DNA of 64,000 nucleotides from DASSUW01 sp963730535 (GTDB taxonomy: Bacteria; Actinomycetota; Thermoleophilia; Solirubrobacterales; Solirubrobacteraceae), in NCBI GenBank assembly GCA_963730535.1, contig CAVSRU010000008.1, positions 62,001-126,000 of the forward strand, written 5' to 3'. Below, in pieces: positions 16,084 through 23,698 of the stretch. Under the pieces are notes generated by a model, which was given only the letters and a program-made list of their open reading frames with translations, searched no databases and had not been told where the DNA came from. Every line of letters starts with the position of its first letter. Positions within the stretch are counted from its first letter, which is position 1. Both the position numbers and the translations under genes were made by a program.

Positions 16084-16816
16084 GCCGCGCGCGGAGGCCG
16101 CCCGGGCGCGGGAGCGGTGGCCGCTCGGGGAGGGGGCGGCCCTCGACGATCGCGGCCGGCGCCGTCTCCGTCATCCACTCGGCCTGCGGGCCGTCGAGGA
16201 CGCCGCTCAGGCCGGGCGGGCGGTGGCGCTCGTCGTGGGCGTCCGAGGCGATGACGTGCACGATGCCGCGCTCGAGCATCGTCTCCGCCGCACGGCGGAC
16301 GGTGTCGCCGAACGCCCCGGTCAGCGACCCCGCCGTCACCTGGGCCAGCGCGCCCCGCTCCACGAGCGTCGCGAGCAGGGCCGGGGTGTGCAGGAAGCTC
16401 GGCGAGCGCTCCGGGTGGGCGAGCAGCACGTCGTAGCCGCGGCGCTGGAGGTCGCCCACCATCAGGTCGAGCCCGGTGGCGGGCGAGAACGGGCATTCGA
16501 GCAACACGTACCGGCCGCGCCCCAGCGTCAGCCCTCTCAGATCGTCCTCGCTCAGGTCCGGTAGCCGGTCGTGGGCGATCTCGCCGCCCTGGAGCAGCTC
16601 GAGCTCGATGCCCTCGCGCTCCAGCCGCTCGCTCAGCGCCACCCGGGCGCCGGCCAGCTCGGCCGGGCCGAGACCGAAGCCGCGGTTGATGTGCGATGTG
16701 GTGGCCATCGCCCGCGTGCCCGCCGCGACCGCCGCGCGTGCCATCGCCACCGCTCCCTCCTCCGTGGCCGGGCCGTCGTCGAGGCCGGGGAGGATGTGGG
16801 TATGGAGGTCGATCAC
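16061..16816 (-). CDS. CpsB/CapC-type PHP-domain phosphatase (251 aa)
   Basis: Metal-dependent tyrosine-protein phosphatase of the PHP superfamily, as used in polysaccharide export control. The signature DLHTHILPGLDDGP sits at residues 3-16; further metal ligands appear in ATTSHINRG (near 50), GGEIAHD (near 80), LAHPERSP (near 130) and IASDAHDERHR (near 190). Length matches CpsB. There are no capsule genes nearby, so its substrate is unknown. The GTG start at 16816 lies within an AT-richer stretch (CATAAA on this strand) shared with the divergent stress protein gene. Confidence 0.88.
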   Translation of the reverse strand: MIDLHTHILPGLDDGPATEEGAVAMARAAVAAGTRAMATTSHINRGFGLGPAELAGARVALSERLEREGIELELLQGGEIAHDRLPDLSEDDLRGLTLGRGRYVLLECPFSPATGLDLMVGDLQRRGYDVLLAHPERSPSFLHTPALLATLVERGALAQVTAGSLTGAFGDTVRRAAETMLERGIVHVIASDAHDERHRPPGLSGVLDGPQAEWMTETAPAAIVEGRPLPERPPLPRPGGLRARLRAWSPR

Positions 16817-16822
16817 CCGGTT

Positions 16823-16828
16823 TATGAT
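16823..16828 (+). promoter_or_regulatory. -10 box TATGAT of the universal stress protein gene
   Basis: TATGAT lies about 30 nt before ATG 16859; the leader contains AAGGAG. The same AT-rich core reads CATAAA on the other strand near the PHP-phosphatase start. Confidence 0.4.
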
Positions 16829-16858
16829 CGCGCCCCCTTCGGCGAGCAAGGAGATGGC

Positions 16859-17302
16859 ATGTTCCAGTCGATCGTGGTGGGCACCGACGGGTCGCAGACG
16901 GCCGGTGAGGCGGTGCGCGAGGCGATCGAGCTGGCCAAGACGCTCGGGGCGAAGATCGACCTCGTGTCCGCGTACGAGCCGGTGTCGGGCCAGCGGCTGC
17001 GGGAGGAGGCGCGCCAGGCGCCCGAGGACCTGCAGTGGATGGTCAACGCGCGCGAGGACGTCGAGGCGACGCTACGCGAGGCCGCCGAGCGGGTCGAGGA
17101 CGCCGGCGTGAGCGTCACCACCTACGCCCGCGAGGGTGACCCGGCGGACGCGATCCTCGACGTGGCCGAGGAGCAGGGCTCGGACCTGATCGTGGTCGGC
17201 AACAAGGGCATGACGGGCGCCAAGCGGTTCCTGCTCGGCTCGGTGCCCAACAAGGTCTCGCACCACGCGCCCTGCTCCGTGCTGATCATCCGGACAACGT
17301 AG
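16859..17302 (+). CDS. Universal stress protein, UspA type (147 aa)
   Basis: ATP-binding UspA-fold protein. Opening strand MFQSIVVGTDGSQTAGEAV and the closing nucleotide motif GNKGMTGAKRFLLGSVPNKV, then HHAPCSVLIIR, both match (G-2x-G-9x-G-S spacing). The middle EGDPADAILDVAEEQGSDLIVVG is also typical. Start ATG 16859 has AAGGAG 6 nt upstream. Its last 17 bp overlap the convergent protease gene. Likely acts in stress survival or dormancy, as actinobacterial members do. Confidence 0.9.
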   Translation: MFQSIVVGTDGSQTAGEAVREAIELAKTLGAKIDLVSAYEPVSGQRLREEARQAPEDLQWMVNAREDVEATLREAAERVEDAGVSVTTYAREGDPADAILDVAEEQGSDLIVVGNKGMTGAKRFLLGSVPNKVSHHAPCSVLIIRTT

Positions 17303-18671
17303 GGTCGGTGGCCGCCGCCGCATTCAGGCGGCCGGCCCCGTAGCGCCGGTCGTGACCGGCCACGCCGGCGTCGATCGAGGTCGCCTGGAGGCGTTGCATG
17401 AGCCGCTTCGGCGACGGGTTGGGGCCGATCACCCGCGAGGCGACGACGAGCGCCGCGGTGGCCGCCACGTGCGGCGAGGCCATCGAGGTCCCGACGAAGC
17501 CCGACGGCAGCCCGAAGCGCCGGTAGCTCGAGCGGGCTCGCGTGGACTCGTAGCCGGACGCCCACGGGAAGGTCATCTGGAAGATGTCGCGCCCGTCCGG
17601 CGCCCCCGGCGGGCAGGCGGGGTCGTTGGTGTCGTCCGAGCCGCCGCCCGGGGCGACGATGTCAAGTCCGTAGCCGATGTTCGAGTAGTCGGCGAGGCAG
17701 GCGTGCTCGGTCGTGGCGCCGACCGCCATCGTGTACGGGCTGCGGGCCGGGTAGGCGATCGCACGGCGCGCCTGGTTGCCGGCGGCGGCGACGACGAGGA
17801 CGCCGTTGCGGTACGCGTAGCGCAGCGCGGCAAGCACGTCGGGGATCTCCGAGGAGCGGACCTGGCGCAGCCCGTCGTCGAACTCGAACGAGAGGTTGAT
17901 GACGTCGGCCCCGCGGTCGACGGCGAAGCGGATGCCGGCCGTGATGTCCACGCTGTCGCCCGCGCCGTCCTCGTCGAGCACGCGGACCGGCATGATGCGG
18001 GCGCCGTACGCGAGGCCGGTGACTCCCAGCCGGTTGTTGGTCCGCTCCCCGATCGTGCTCGCGACGTGGGTCCCGTGGCCGTTCTCGTCGCTGGGCTCGC
18101 GGTCGCGGTCGACGAAGTCGTAGCCGCGCACGAAGTCGCCGTGCCAGAAGTCGGGCGAGCGGCGGAAGCGGCGCCCGCGGTTGGCGTACGCGACGCCGGT
18201 GTCGAGCACGGCGACGACCGCGCCCCGGCCACCCGGGCGGCCGACGTCGAGCAGGTGCTGCCAGGCGTCGGGCGCGCTGACGCCGGCGCCCTCGAGGAAG
18301 TTCCACTGGAGCGCCTGCCAGCCCTGCGCGGTGCCCGAGTTGCCGCGGTCGACGGGGATGAACCGGGCGAGGTGGGCGATCTGGTTGGGCGCGGCGGTCG
18401 CCACCTCGGGGCGGGCGCGCAGCTCGCGTACCGTGTCGGCCACGCTCTCGCCGTCGCGGATCTTCAGGACTCGCGTATCGGGCGCGAACGTGCGGGCGCT
18501 GCCGACGCCCGTGCTGCGCTTGACCGCCTTCAGGTCCCGCTGATCGGCGGAGGGGTGGAGGCGGACCACCACCTCGCCGGGGACATAGTCGGCCGCGCGC
18601 GCGGCGGCGGGCGCCGTGAGCAGCAGCGCGGCGGCGGCGAGGGCGGGGAGGAGGCGGGACAGCGGGTGCAT
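17286..18671 (-). CDS. Secreted subtilisin-like serine protease, S8 (461 aa)
   Basis: Signal peptide at residues 1-27 (LLPALAAAALLLTAPAAARA). A short inhibitor-like prodomain (28-100: YVPGEVVVRLHP, VLKIRDGESVADTVRELRA) precedes the S8 domain. Catalytic triad: D157 (VAVLDTGVAY), H202 (NGHGTHVA) and S396 (GTSMASPHVA); oxyanion N299 (AAAGN). A loop with cysteines (ACLADYS, DPACPPG) may form a disulfide. There is no C-terminal anchor, so it is probably released after prodomain removal. It is divergent from tadA with an 80-bp gap. Confidence 0.93.
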   Translation of the reverse strand: MHPLSRLLPALAAAALLLTAPAAARAADYVPGEVVVRLHPSADQRDLKAVKRSTGVGSARTFAPDTRVLKIRDGESVADTVRELRARPEVATAAPNQIAHLARFIPVDRGNSGTAQGWQALQWNFLEGAGVSAPDAWQHLLDVGRPGGRGAVVAVLDTGVAYANRGRRFRRSPDFWHGDFVRGYDFVDRDREPSDENGHGTHVASTIGERTNNRLGVTGLAYGARIMPVRVLDEDGAGDSVDITAGIRFAVDRGADVINLSFEFDDGLRQVRSSEIPDVLAALRYAYRNGVLVVAAAGNQARRAIAYPARSPYTMAVGATTEHACLADYSNIGYGLDIVAPGGGSDDTNDPACPPGAPDGRDIFQMTFPWASGYESTRARSSYRRFGLPSGFVGTSMASPHVAATAALVVASRVIGPNPSPKRLMQRLQATSIDAGVAGHDRRYGAGRLNAAAATDPTLSG

Positions 18672-18751
18672 GAAGCGAAGGCGCCGCGTGAGCCGCGCCC
18701 TCGTAGGAACATTGTCGGCCGCACGAAGTTACGCCACAACCCCTGACGAAC

Positions 18752-19216
18752 GTGCCTTCTCTGACCGAGCCTCCCGACGAGTACTTCATGCGCCTCGCGC
18801 TGCGCGAGGCCGCGCGCGCGCTCGACCACGACGACGTGCCGGTCGGTGCGGTCGTGGTGTTCGACGGTGAGGTGGTCGGCGTCGGCCACAACGAGCGCGA
18901 GCTCGTCCAGGACCCGACCGCCCACGCGGAGATGCTCGCGATCCGCGAGGCCGCCCGCGCGCTCGGCTCCTGGCGGCTGCTCGCGACCACGCTCTACGTG
19001 ACGCTCGAGCCGTGCGCCATGTGCGCGGGGGCGATCGTCCTGGGTCGCATCCCGCGGGTCGTCTACGGCGCCGACGACCCCAAGGCGGGCGCCGCCGGCT
19101 CCGTCCTCGACATCCTCGCCGAGCCGCGCCTCAACCACCGCCCGTCGGTCGTCGGCGGCGTGCTCGCCGACGACGCGGCGGAGCTCCTCCGCACCTTCTT
19201 CAGGTCCCGACGCTGA
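18752..19216 (+). CDS. tadA: tRNA adenosine(34) deaminase TadA (154 aa)
   Basis: Zinc deaminase that converts the wobble adenosine of tRNA-Arg to inosine. Zinc and catalytic residues: HAE (DPTAHAEMLAI near residue 60) and PCAMCAG (near 90). DDPKAGAAGS and the LNHRP segment are also TadA-type, and distinguish it from cytidine deaminases. The GTG at 18752 is used; ATG at 18788 would trim 12 residues and still leave the fold. It lies 24 bp before a tRNA-Ser gene, which is a fitting neighbourhood but not proof of linkage. Confidence 0.92.
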   Translation: MPSLTEPPDEYFMRLALREAARALDHDDVPVGAVVVFDGEVVGVGHNERELVQDPTAHAEMLAIREAARALGSWRLLATTLYVTLEPCAMCAGAIVLGRIPRVVYGADDPKAGAAGSVLDILAEPRLNHRPSVVGGVLADDAAELLRTFFRSRR

Positions 19217-19220
19217 TCGC

Positions 19221-19226
19221 TACCCT
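19221..19226 (+). promoter_or_regulatory. -10 box TACCCT of tRNA-Ser(CGA)
   Basis: TACCCT ends 14 nt before the mature tRNA, the same spacing as TACGCT before the second tRNA-Ser (24900-24905). Confidence 0.4.
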
Positions 19227-19240
19227 CCACAGTCGCTCCC

Positions 19241-19330
<90 letters not shown>

Positions 19331-19332
19331 CT

Positions 19333-19851
19333 GTGGCCGTCGTGCTGACGGGCCCGCCTGGCGCCGGTAAGAGCTCAGTCTTGACGGCACTTGCGGACGC
19401 GCTCAGCGACGACGACATCCCGCACGCGGCCGTTGAGGTCGAGGCGCTGGTGTGGGCGCATCCGGCGCTCAGTGATGAGCAGTGGACGCGCCATGTACAA
19501 GTCGTATGCGGGCTCCATCGCGAGGCCGGCCATGAGCTGCTGCTCATCGCCCAAACCTTGGAAACCGACGAGGACATGACCCGGCTCAAGCAGGCCGTCA
19601 GCGCCGACGAGTACCTGCTCGTGCGCCTTGAGGCGCAGCCCGCCACCCTCATCGAGCGCATCATCGACCGCGAGCCCGAAAGCTGGTCGGGACTTCCCGA
19701 GCTCGTCGAGCACGCCCAACAGCTCGCCGCCAGCATGCCCGCCCTGCGAGGCATCGACCTGGTCGTGAGCACCGAAGGCCAACGCCCCGAGACGGTGGCG
19801 CAGCGCATCCGCGACGCCCACCCAGGCCGACTGCACCGGTCCTGCGGCTAA
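19333..19851 (+). CDS. P-loop NTPase/kinase-like protein directly after the tRNA (172 aa)
   Basis: Starts VAVVLTGPPGAGKSSVLTAL: a Walker A loop at residues 7-15. The rest reads like a small-molecule or nucleotide kinase (ALVWAHPALSDEQWTRHV; IAQTLETDEDMTRLKQAV; VRLEAQPATLIERIIDREP), ending in a basic tail. The substrate is unknown. The GTG start is only the third base after the tRNA-Ser discriminator, with no room for its own promoter or ribosome site. So it is most likely co-transcribed with the tRNA and freed as an essentially leaderless message by tRNA 3'-end processing. Confidence 0.75.
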   Translation: MAVVLTGPPGAGKSSVLTALADALSDDDIPHAAVEVEALVWAHPALSDEQWTRHVQVVCGLHREAGHELLLIAQTLETDEDMTRLKQAVSADEYLLVRLEAQPATLIERIIDREPESWSGLPELVEHAQQLAASMPALRGIDLVVSTEGQRPETVAQRIRDAHPGRLHRSCG

Positions 19852-20026
19852 GCGTCGTCCTCCGCCGGCAGCTCGACCTCGACCGCACCGGCCAACGGTC
19901 CTGGCCCGAGCGGCCGCCGCGGCTCACGCATCGCGACGCGCCGGAGTAGCGCCGCACGCTCAGACTGCCCGTGGCGGCCAGGACGGCAGCCGAGACGCTG
20001 ACAGCGACGGCCACCCACAACACCAT
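19848..20026 (-). pseudogene. Small membrane-anchored protein gene with an apparent -1 frameshift
   Basis: The frame opens MVLWVAVAVSVSAAVLAATG (one membrane helix) with a GATACT -10 box 6 nt upstream of the ATG. Past the helix the coding signature moves to another frame, which reads SERAALLRRVAMREPRRPLG, then PGPLAGAVEVELPAEDDA and stops at 19848. One missing base near the ATGS segment would restore a protein of about 60 residues. Either a recent frameshift or a sequence error. Its stop overlaps the end of the P-loop gene. Confidence 0.45.
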
Positions 20027-20092
20027 GCCGCCAGTATCGCCGCGACGCCCCGCCCGGACAACCACGTAGCGCTGCGGTGGGACAATCCGAGC

Positions 20093-20515
20093 GTGTCCGC
20101 CGGCGACATCGAATGCGGCCTCGCTGGATTGTTAGAAGAGGCCCGCTAGCTCTTGTTCGACGAGGCAATCGACGCCCTCCTCGATCTGACCCCCGAGATC
20201 CGCTACGTCGCGTTCGGGTCGGGGCAGGAGACCGTGATGCGAGAGCGGCAAGGCCTAGGCGACGCGTCCAGCAGCAACTCGGATCGCTATGAGGAGCTGC
20301 TGGTCAACCCGACGCTGCTCACGCTCGCGCGCCAGCGCGGGGAGATCGACTGCGGCGGGCTGCGGTTCCTGGTCGTCGGCTACGGCAACTTCCACCAGCT
20401 CGTCATGCCGCTGCCCCGCGGCCACGTGTCGATCGCCTTCGAGCTGGGCAGCGATCCGATCGCGCACGTGCCGGCGGTCGCCGAGGTCCTCCGCGACCGG
20501 GGGCTTGTGGACTAG
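20093..20515 (+). pseudogene. Roadblock-like protein gene interrupted by an in-frame TAG
   Basis: A GACAAT -10 box lies 6 nt before GTG 20093. From there the frame reads VSAGDIECGLAGLLEEAR, then TAG at 20147, then continues in the same frame LLFDEAIDALLDLTPEIRYV to the stop at 20515. The helix clearly runs through the TAG, so a single-base change (for example GAG to TAG) probably inactivated the gene; a TTG at 20153 could restart translation as a 120-aa product. The fold (EIRYVAFGSG, LRFLVVGYGNFHQLV, GHVSIAFEL) is weakly like roadblock/LC7 domains. Function is unknown. Confidence 0.5.
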
Positions 20516-21216
20516 CGGACCGCCGCCACCTGGCCGGGGTTGGAGGGCGCCGGCCCGCCGTCGCGGTCGTAGAGCGTGTCCTCGAGCCCGACGCGGACGT
20601 CGGCGCCCGCGGCCAGGCCGGCGTCGACGACCGCCCAGCTCGCGCGCGCGTCGCCGTGCCATAGGCGGGGGCGGCCGAGCGCGGCGACGCGGGCGTCGAT
20701 CGCGCGGGCCAGTTCGACCGCCGCGCGGTCGTCGTGCTCGTAGATCACCTCGACGAGCACGCGGTGGACCCGCTCCGCCCACGGCGCGGCGAGCAGCACG
20801 TCGGCGCCGTCGAGGGTGAACACCCCGGCCTCGATGCCGATGCCGCGGTCGAGGAGCGCGGCGCCGAGCTCGATCGCCCCGTCCTCGGCGAGGTTGAGGG
20901 ACACGAGGTCAGGCGGGTCGGCCCAGCCCCGGATCGCCTCGACGCGGTCGCGCGCGCCGCCGAGGTCGATGTCCTCCTGGGTCGAGCAGGACACCTCCAG
21001 GCCCGGCGCGGCGGCCCGGACCGCCGCGACGACGGCGTCGTGGACGTCCGCGGCGAGCGACTCCCGCCCGTCGCCCGGCCGGCGGGGATGGAAGTGCACC
21101 GAGGCCGCGCCGGCCGCCTGGCAGGCGACCGCGTCGTCGACGATCTCCTCCAGGGTGACCGGGACGTCGGGGTGGTCGTCCCGGGTGTAGCTGCCGTTGA
21201 GCGCGCACTGGATCAT
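20512..21216 (-). CDS. Beta-keto acid cleavage enzyme (BKACE/DUF849) family (234 aa)
   Basis: Zn-dependent enzyme that condenses a beta-keto acid with acetyl-CoA, as 3-keto-5-aminohexanoate cleavage enzyme does in lysine fermentation. The zinc ligands H41 and H43 appear in SVHFHPRR; VSLNLAEDGAIE and the glutamate strand IEAGVFTLDGADVLL follow; the substrate region VRVGLEDTLYDRDG is at the end. It is 30-60 residues shorter than typical members, so the active-site lid may be reduced. Substrate cannot be read from context; neighbours are unrelated. Confidence 0.85.
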   Translation of the reverse strand: MIQCALNGSYTRDDHPDVPVTLEEIVDDAVACQAAGAASVHFHPRRPGDGRESLAADVHDAVVAAVRAAAPGLEVSCSTQEDIDLGGARDRVEAIRGWADPPDLVSLNLAEDGAIELGAALLDRGIGIEAGVFTLDGADVLLAAPWAERVHRVLVEVIYEHDDRAAVELARAIDARVAALGRPRLWHGDARASWAVVDAGLAAGADVRVGLEDTLYDRDGGPAPSNPGQVAAVR

Positions 21217-21235
21217 GCCGGTAGTGGAGCAGCTG

Positions 21236-21598
21236 TCAGAGCTTCGGCTGCCACAGGGCGACCTCGGCTCCGCCGGGGCACGCGAGCACGCTGCGCCAGC
21301 CCGCCGGGCCCTCGCGCGGCTCGAGCAGCACGGCGGCGCCGAGCTCCTGGCCGCGCTCGGTGACGCGCTCGATGTCGGGCACCTCCACATACGGGAGCCA
21401 CGCCGGCCGCTCTCCGTCGCGCTCGAACACCCCACCCTCGATCCCCTCGGCCAGCACGAGCGCCAGGTAGCGGCTCGACCCGACGCGCACGGTCTCCGCG
21501 GTCCAGCCGAAGAGCTGCGTGTAGAAGGCGCACGCGCGCGGCAGGTCGTCAGTGCGCAGCTCGAGGTGCACGACGGGATTGGTGACGGCTGAGCGCAT
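21236..21598 (-). CDS. VOC-superfamily protein (glyoxalase/bleomycin-resistance fold, 120 aa)
   Basis: Two beta-alpha-beta-beta-beta modules: PVVHLELRTDDLPRACAFYT then QLFGW in the first, and PYVEVPDIERVTERGQELGA then GWRSVLACPGGAEVALW in the second. Metal-ligand positions are partly kept (His in the first strand, Glu-type in the last). Single-domain length fits the dimeric type. Enzyme or binding role cannot be decided. Divergent from the sigma-factor gene with an inverted repeat between the two starts. Confidence 0.82.
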   Translation of the reverse strand: MRSAVTNPVVHLELRTDDLPRACAFYTQLFGWTAETVRVGSSRYLALVLAEGIEGGVFERDGERPAWLPYVEVPDIERVTERGQELGAAVLLEPREGPAGWRSVLACPGGAEVALWQPKL

Positions 21599-21629
21599 CC
21601 CGGAGTGTTTGACCGCGGCCGGGGCACGA

Positions 21630-21649
21630 ACTCACCGATGGCGGTGAGT
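21630..21649. promoter_or_regulatory. Operator-like inverted repeat between VOC and sigma-factor genes
   Basis: ACTCACCG and CGGTGAGT, perfect 8-bp arms with a 4-bp centre (ATGG). It lies midway in the 80-bp divergent gap, 30 bp from each gene start. Confidence 0.5.
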
Positions 21650-21678
21650 CCTCCCGCCGCGGCCGGTCTAACGTGGTG

Positions 21679-22641
21679 ATGAGCGCCCTCGTGGAACCAG
21701 CTTTCGATGACTTCGTCGAGGAGCAGCGTGCCGAGCTCCACGCGCACTGCTACCGGATGCTCGGCTCGCTGCACGACGCCGACGACGCGTTGCAGGACAC
21801 CCTGCTCCGGGCCTGGCGCGGGCTGCCGGGATTCCAGGGACGCAGCTCGCTCCGCACGTGGCTGTACCGGATCGCCACCAACGTCTGCCTCGACGCGATC
21901 GCCCGGCGCCCCAAGCGGGTGCTGCCGATCGACTACGGGCCTGACGAGCCGGAGGCGCCGCTGTGGATCGAGCCGTATCCGGACGCGACGCTGGGCGTCG
22001 AGGGTGGCGCCGCCGGCCCCGAGGCGCGCTACGAGCGGCGGGAAGCGCTCGAGCTCGCGTTCGTCGCGGCCCTCCAACACCTCCCCCCGCGCCAACGCGC
22101 GGTCCTGATCGTGCGCGACGTGCTCGGCTTCTCGGCGAAGGAGGCCGCCGAGTCGCTCGACACCACCGTCGCGGCGGTCAACGGCGCGCTCCTCCGCGCC
22201 CGCCGGACGGTCGCCGAGCGACTCCCCGAACGCAGCCAGCAGTCCACGCTGCGGACGCTCGGCGACCGTCGCCTGCGGAAGATCGTGGAGCGCTTCGCCG
22301 ACGCGTTCGAGCGCGGCGAGGTCGACGCCATCCTCGCGCTGCTCGCCGACGACGCCACCTTCTCGATGCCGCCGCATCTCGAGGTCCACCGGGGCCGCGA
22401 GGCGATCGCCGGCTCGTGGCTGATGCCGGGCGGGCCGCCGCCCCGGCTGCGCTACATCGCGGCGCGCGCGAACGGGCAGCCGGCGCTCGCGACCTACCTG
22501 CTCGACCCCGAGGCCGAGGTCTACCTCCCGCTCGCGCTCGACGTCCTGACCCTGCGCGGCGACGAGATCGCAGACGTCACCGCGTTCCGCACGCCGGAGC
22601 TCTTCCCGCGTTTCGGCCTGCCGGAGCGACTTCCGCGGTGA
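21679..22641 (+). CDS. ECF sigma factor with C-terminal SnoaL-like domain (320 aa)
   Basis: Region 2 is visible at residues 15-80 (AELHAHCYRMLGSLHDADDA, LQDTLLRAWRGLPGF, RTWLYRIATNVCLDAI) and region 4 at about 125-185 (LPPRQRAVLIVRDVLGFSAK, AAVNGALLRARRTVAERL). Residues 205-315 form a SnoaL/NTF2-like domain (FADAFERGEVDAILALLADD). This layout is the SigG/SigJ-type ECF group, in which the C-terminal domain replaces or modulates an anti-sigma factor. GTG 21673/21676 and ATG 21679 are all possible starts. Probable targets include its own divergent region with the inverted repeat at 21630-21649. Confidence 0.9.
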   Translation: MSALVEPAFDDFVEEQRAELHAHCYRMLGSLHDADDALQDTLLRAWRGLPGFQGRSSLRTWLYRIATNVCLDAIARRPKRVLPIDYGPDEPEAPLWIEPYPDATLGVEGGAAGPEARYERREALELAFVAALQHLPPRQRAVLIVRDVLGFSAKEAAESLDTTVAAVNGALLRARRTVAERLPERSQQSTLRTLGDRRLRKIVERFADAFERGEVDAILALLADDATFSMPPHLEVHRGREAIAGSWLMPGGPPPRLRYIAARANGQPALATYLLDPEAEVYLPLALDVLTLRGDEIADVTAFRTPELFPRFGLPERLPR

Positions 22642-23506
22642 GCATCGCCGCGAGGCGTTGCGCCTCGCGCGCCGGCGTGCCGGTGAGCCTCGGCCACGTG
22701 ACCCGCACGACCCGATGACCTGCGGCCTGGAGGTCGGCGTCGCGCTCGCGGTCGCGCTCGAACGCGTGCTCGTCGTGGTAGGCGCGCCCGTCGAGCTCGA
22801 CGATCAGGCGCTCGCGGCGCCACAGCATGTCGACCTCGTGACCCGCGACGCGCTGGTTGACCTCAGGGAGCGGGAGGCCGTAGCGGCGCAGGAAGCGCAG
22901 GAACTCGTCCTCGAAGACGGACCGGGTCGGGGCGCCCGGTGGCGCGAGCAGACTCTTGATGCGTTTGGGCATCCGGTTCATCAGGGCGGCGAACTCGTCC
23001 GCCGGGAGTCGCCCGGCGAGCCGCGCCTCGTGGGCGGCGCGGACGAGCGTGGCGTCGTCGACGATGCCGGCGAGGTCGAGCAGCGTGCGCGCGGGTGTCG
23101 TGACGGGGATGCCGAATTCGCGCGTCGCTTCGAGGGTGCGGCAGCGATGGACGTGGACGCCTGGGATCCGGTGCGCGCCGGGCGCGCTGACCTCGAGTGG
23201 CGTCCGCCAGCGGATGCCCATCTGCCACAGGGCGGCTGCCGAACGGTGGCTGAGGGCGGCGTTGGGGCCGCAGGCCAGGACGGCCGCCATCGCTCGCGCG
23301 TGCTGTGAGGGTGGTCGGTGGCCCACGGCGTAAACCCCGCGGTAAAGGAGGAGGAGGCGACCGGTCCGCAGCCGGTTGTCGATCTCCGGCGGCGTGTACC
23401 CGGCCCGCCTCAGCTGTGCCCGCGAGACGACTCCATGCTGTGCCGTGGCGAGGGTGGCGATCGCCGCGTGATCACTTGACGTCGAATAGCGACGTGAAGT
23501 CGACAT
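22577..23506 (-). CDS. AbiEi-like N-terminal domain fused to DUF559 endonuclease-like domain (309 aa)
   Basis: N-terminal winged helix of the AbiEi_4 type (ATAQHGVVSRAQLRRAGYTP, then RGVYAVGHRPPSQHARAMAA) is followed by an AbiEi middle region (GIPVTTPARTLLDLAGIVDD). The C-terminus is a DUF559 restriction-like domain (EVDMLWRRERLIVELDGRAYH, DRERDADLQAAGHRVVRVTW), where E-V-D and ELDG are the nuclease residues. This fusion is frequent in actinobacteria as a lone gene; whether it is an antitoxin, a defence protein or domesticated is unknown. No toxin gene lies beside it. The last 65 bp overlap the sigma-factor gene tail to tail. Confidence 0.85.
   Translation of the reverse strand: MSTSRRYSTSSDHAAIATLATAQHGVVSRAQLRRAGYTPPEIDNRLRTGRLLLLYRGVYAVGHRPPSQHARAMAAVLACGPNAALSHRSAAALWQMGIRWRTPLEVSAPGAHRIPGVHVHRCRTLEATREFGIPVTTPARTLLDLAGIVDDATLVRAAHEARLAGRLPADEFAALMNRMPKRIKSLLAPPGAPTRSVFEDEFLRFLRRYGLPLPEVNQRVAGHEVDMLWRRERLIVELDGRAYHDEHAFERDRERDADLQAAGHRVVRVTWPRLTGTPAREAQRLAAMLTAEVAPAGRNAGRAPACGTR
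23474..23500. promoter_or_regulatory. Inverted repeat within the first codons of the AbiEi/DUF559 gene
   Basis: ACTTGACGTCG (23474-23484) and CGACGTGAAGT (23490-23500) form 11-bp arms with one mismatch around AATAG. Just inside the gene start, so it could be an autoregulatory operator or a message hairpin. Confidence 0.4.
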
Positions 23507-23559
23507 TCGCCGAAGCATCCCGCTGTCCGCGCCCGAAACCGCCGACCGCGCGTGACATT

Positions 23560-23575
23560 TCACACTTCCGTGTGA
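23560..23575. promoter_or_regulatory. Inverted repeat TCACAC-TTCC-GTGTGA in a divergent gap
   Basis: Perfect 6-bp arms in the 190-bp region between the AbiEi/DUF559 gene and the M29 aminopeptidase gene. The region (23507-23698) is less GC-rich than its surroundings and holds no gene that I can support. Confidence 0.4.
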
Positions 23576-23698
23576 CAGCCGCAAGCTTCCGCAACAGGCG
23601 CGTTGGCGACATCGTGATGATCGCCACACGTTCTCTGTGCGCCGACGCGGCGATGCGATGCATCGATTGAGCCGCCGAACGGGAATACTCTCGCCGGC

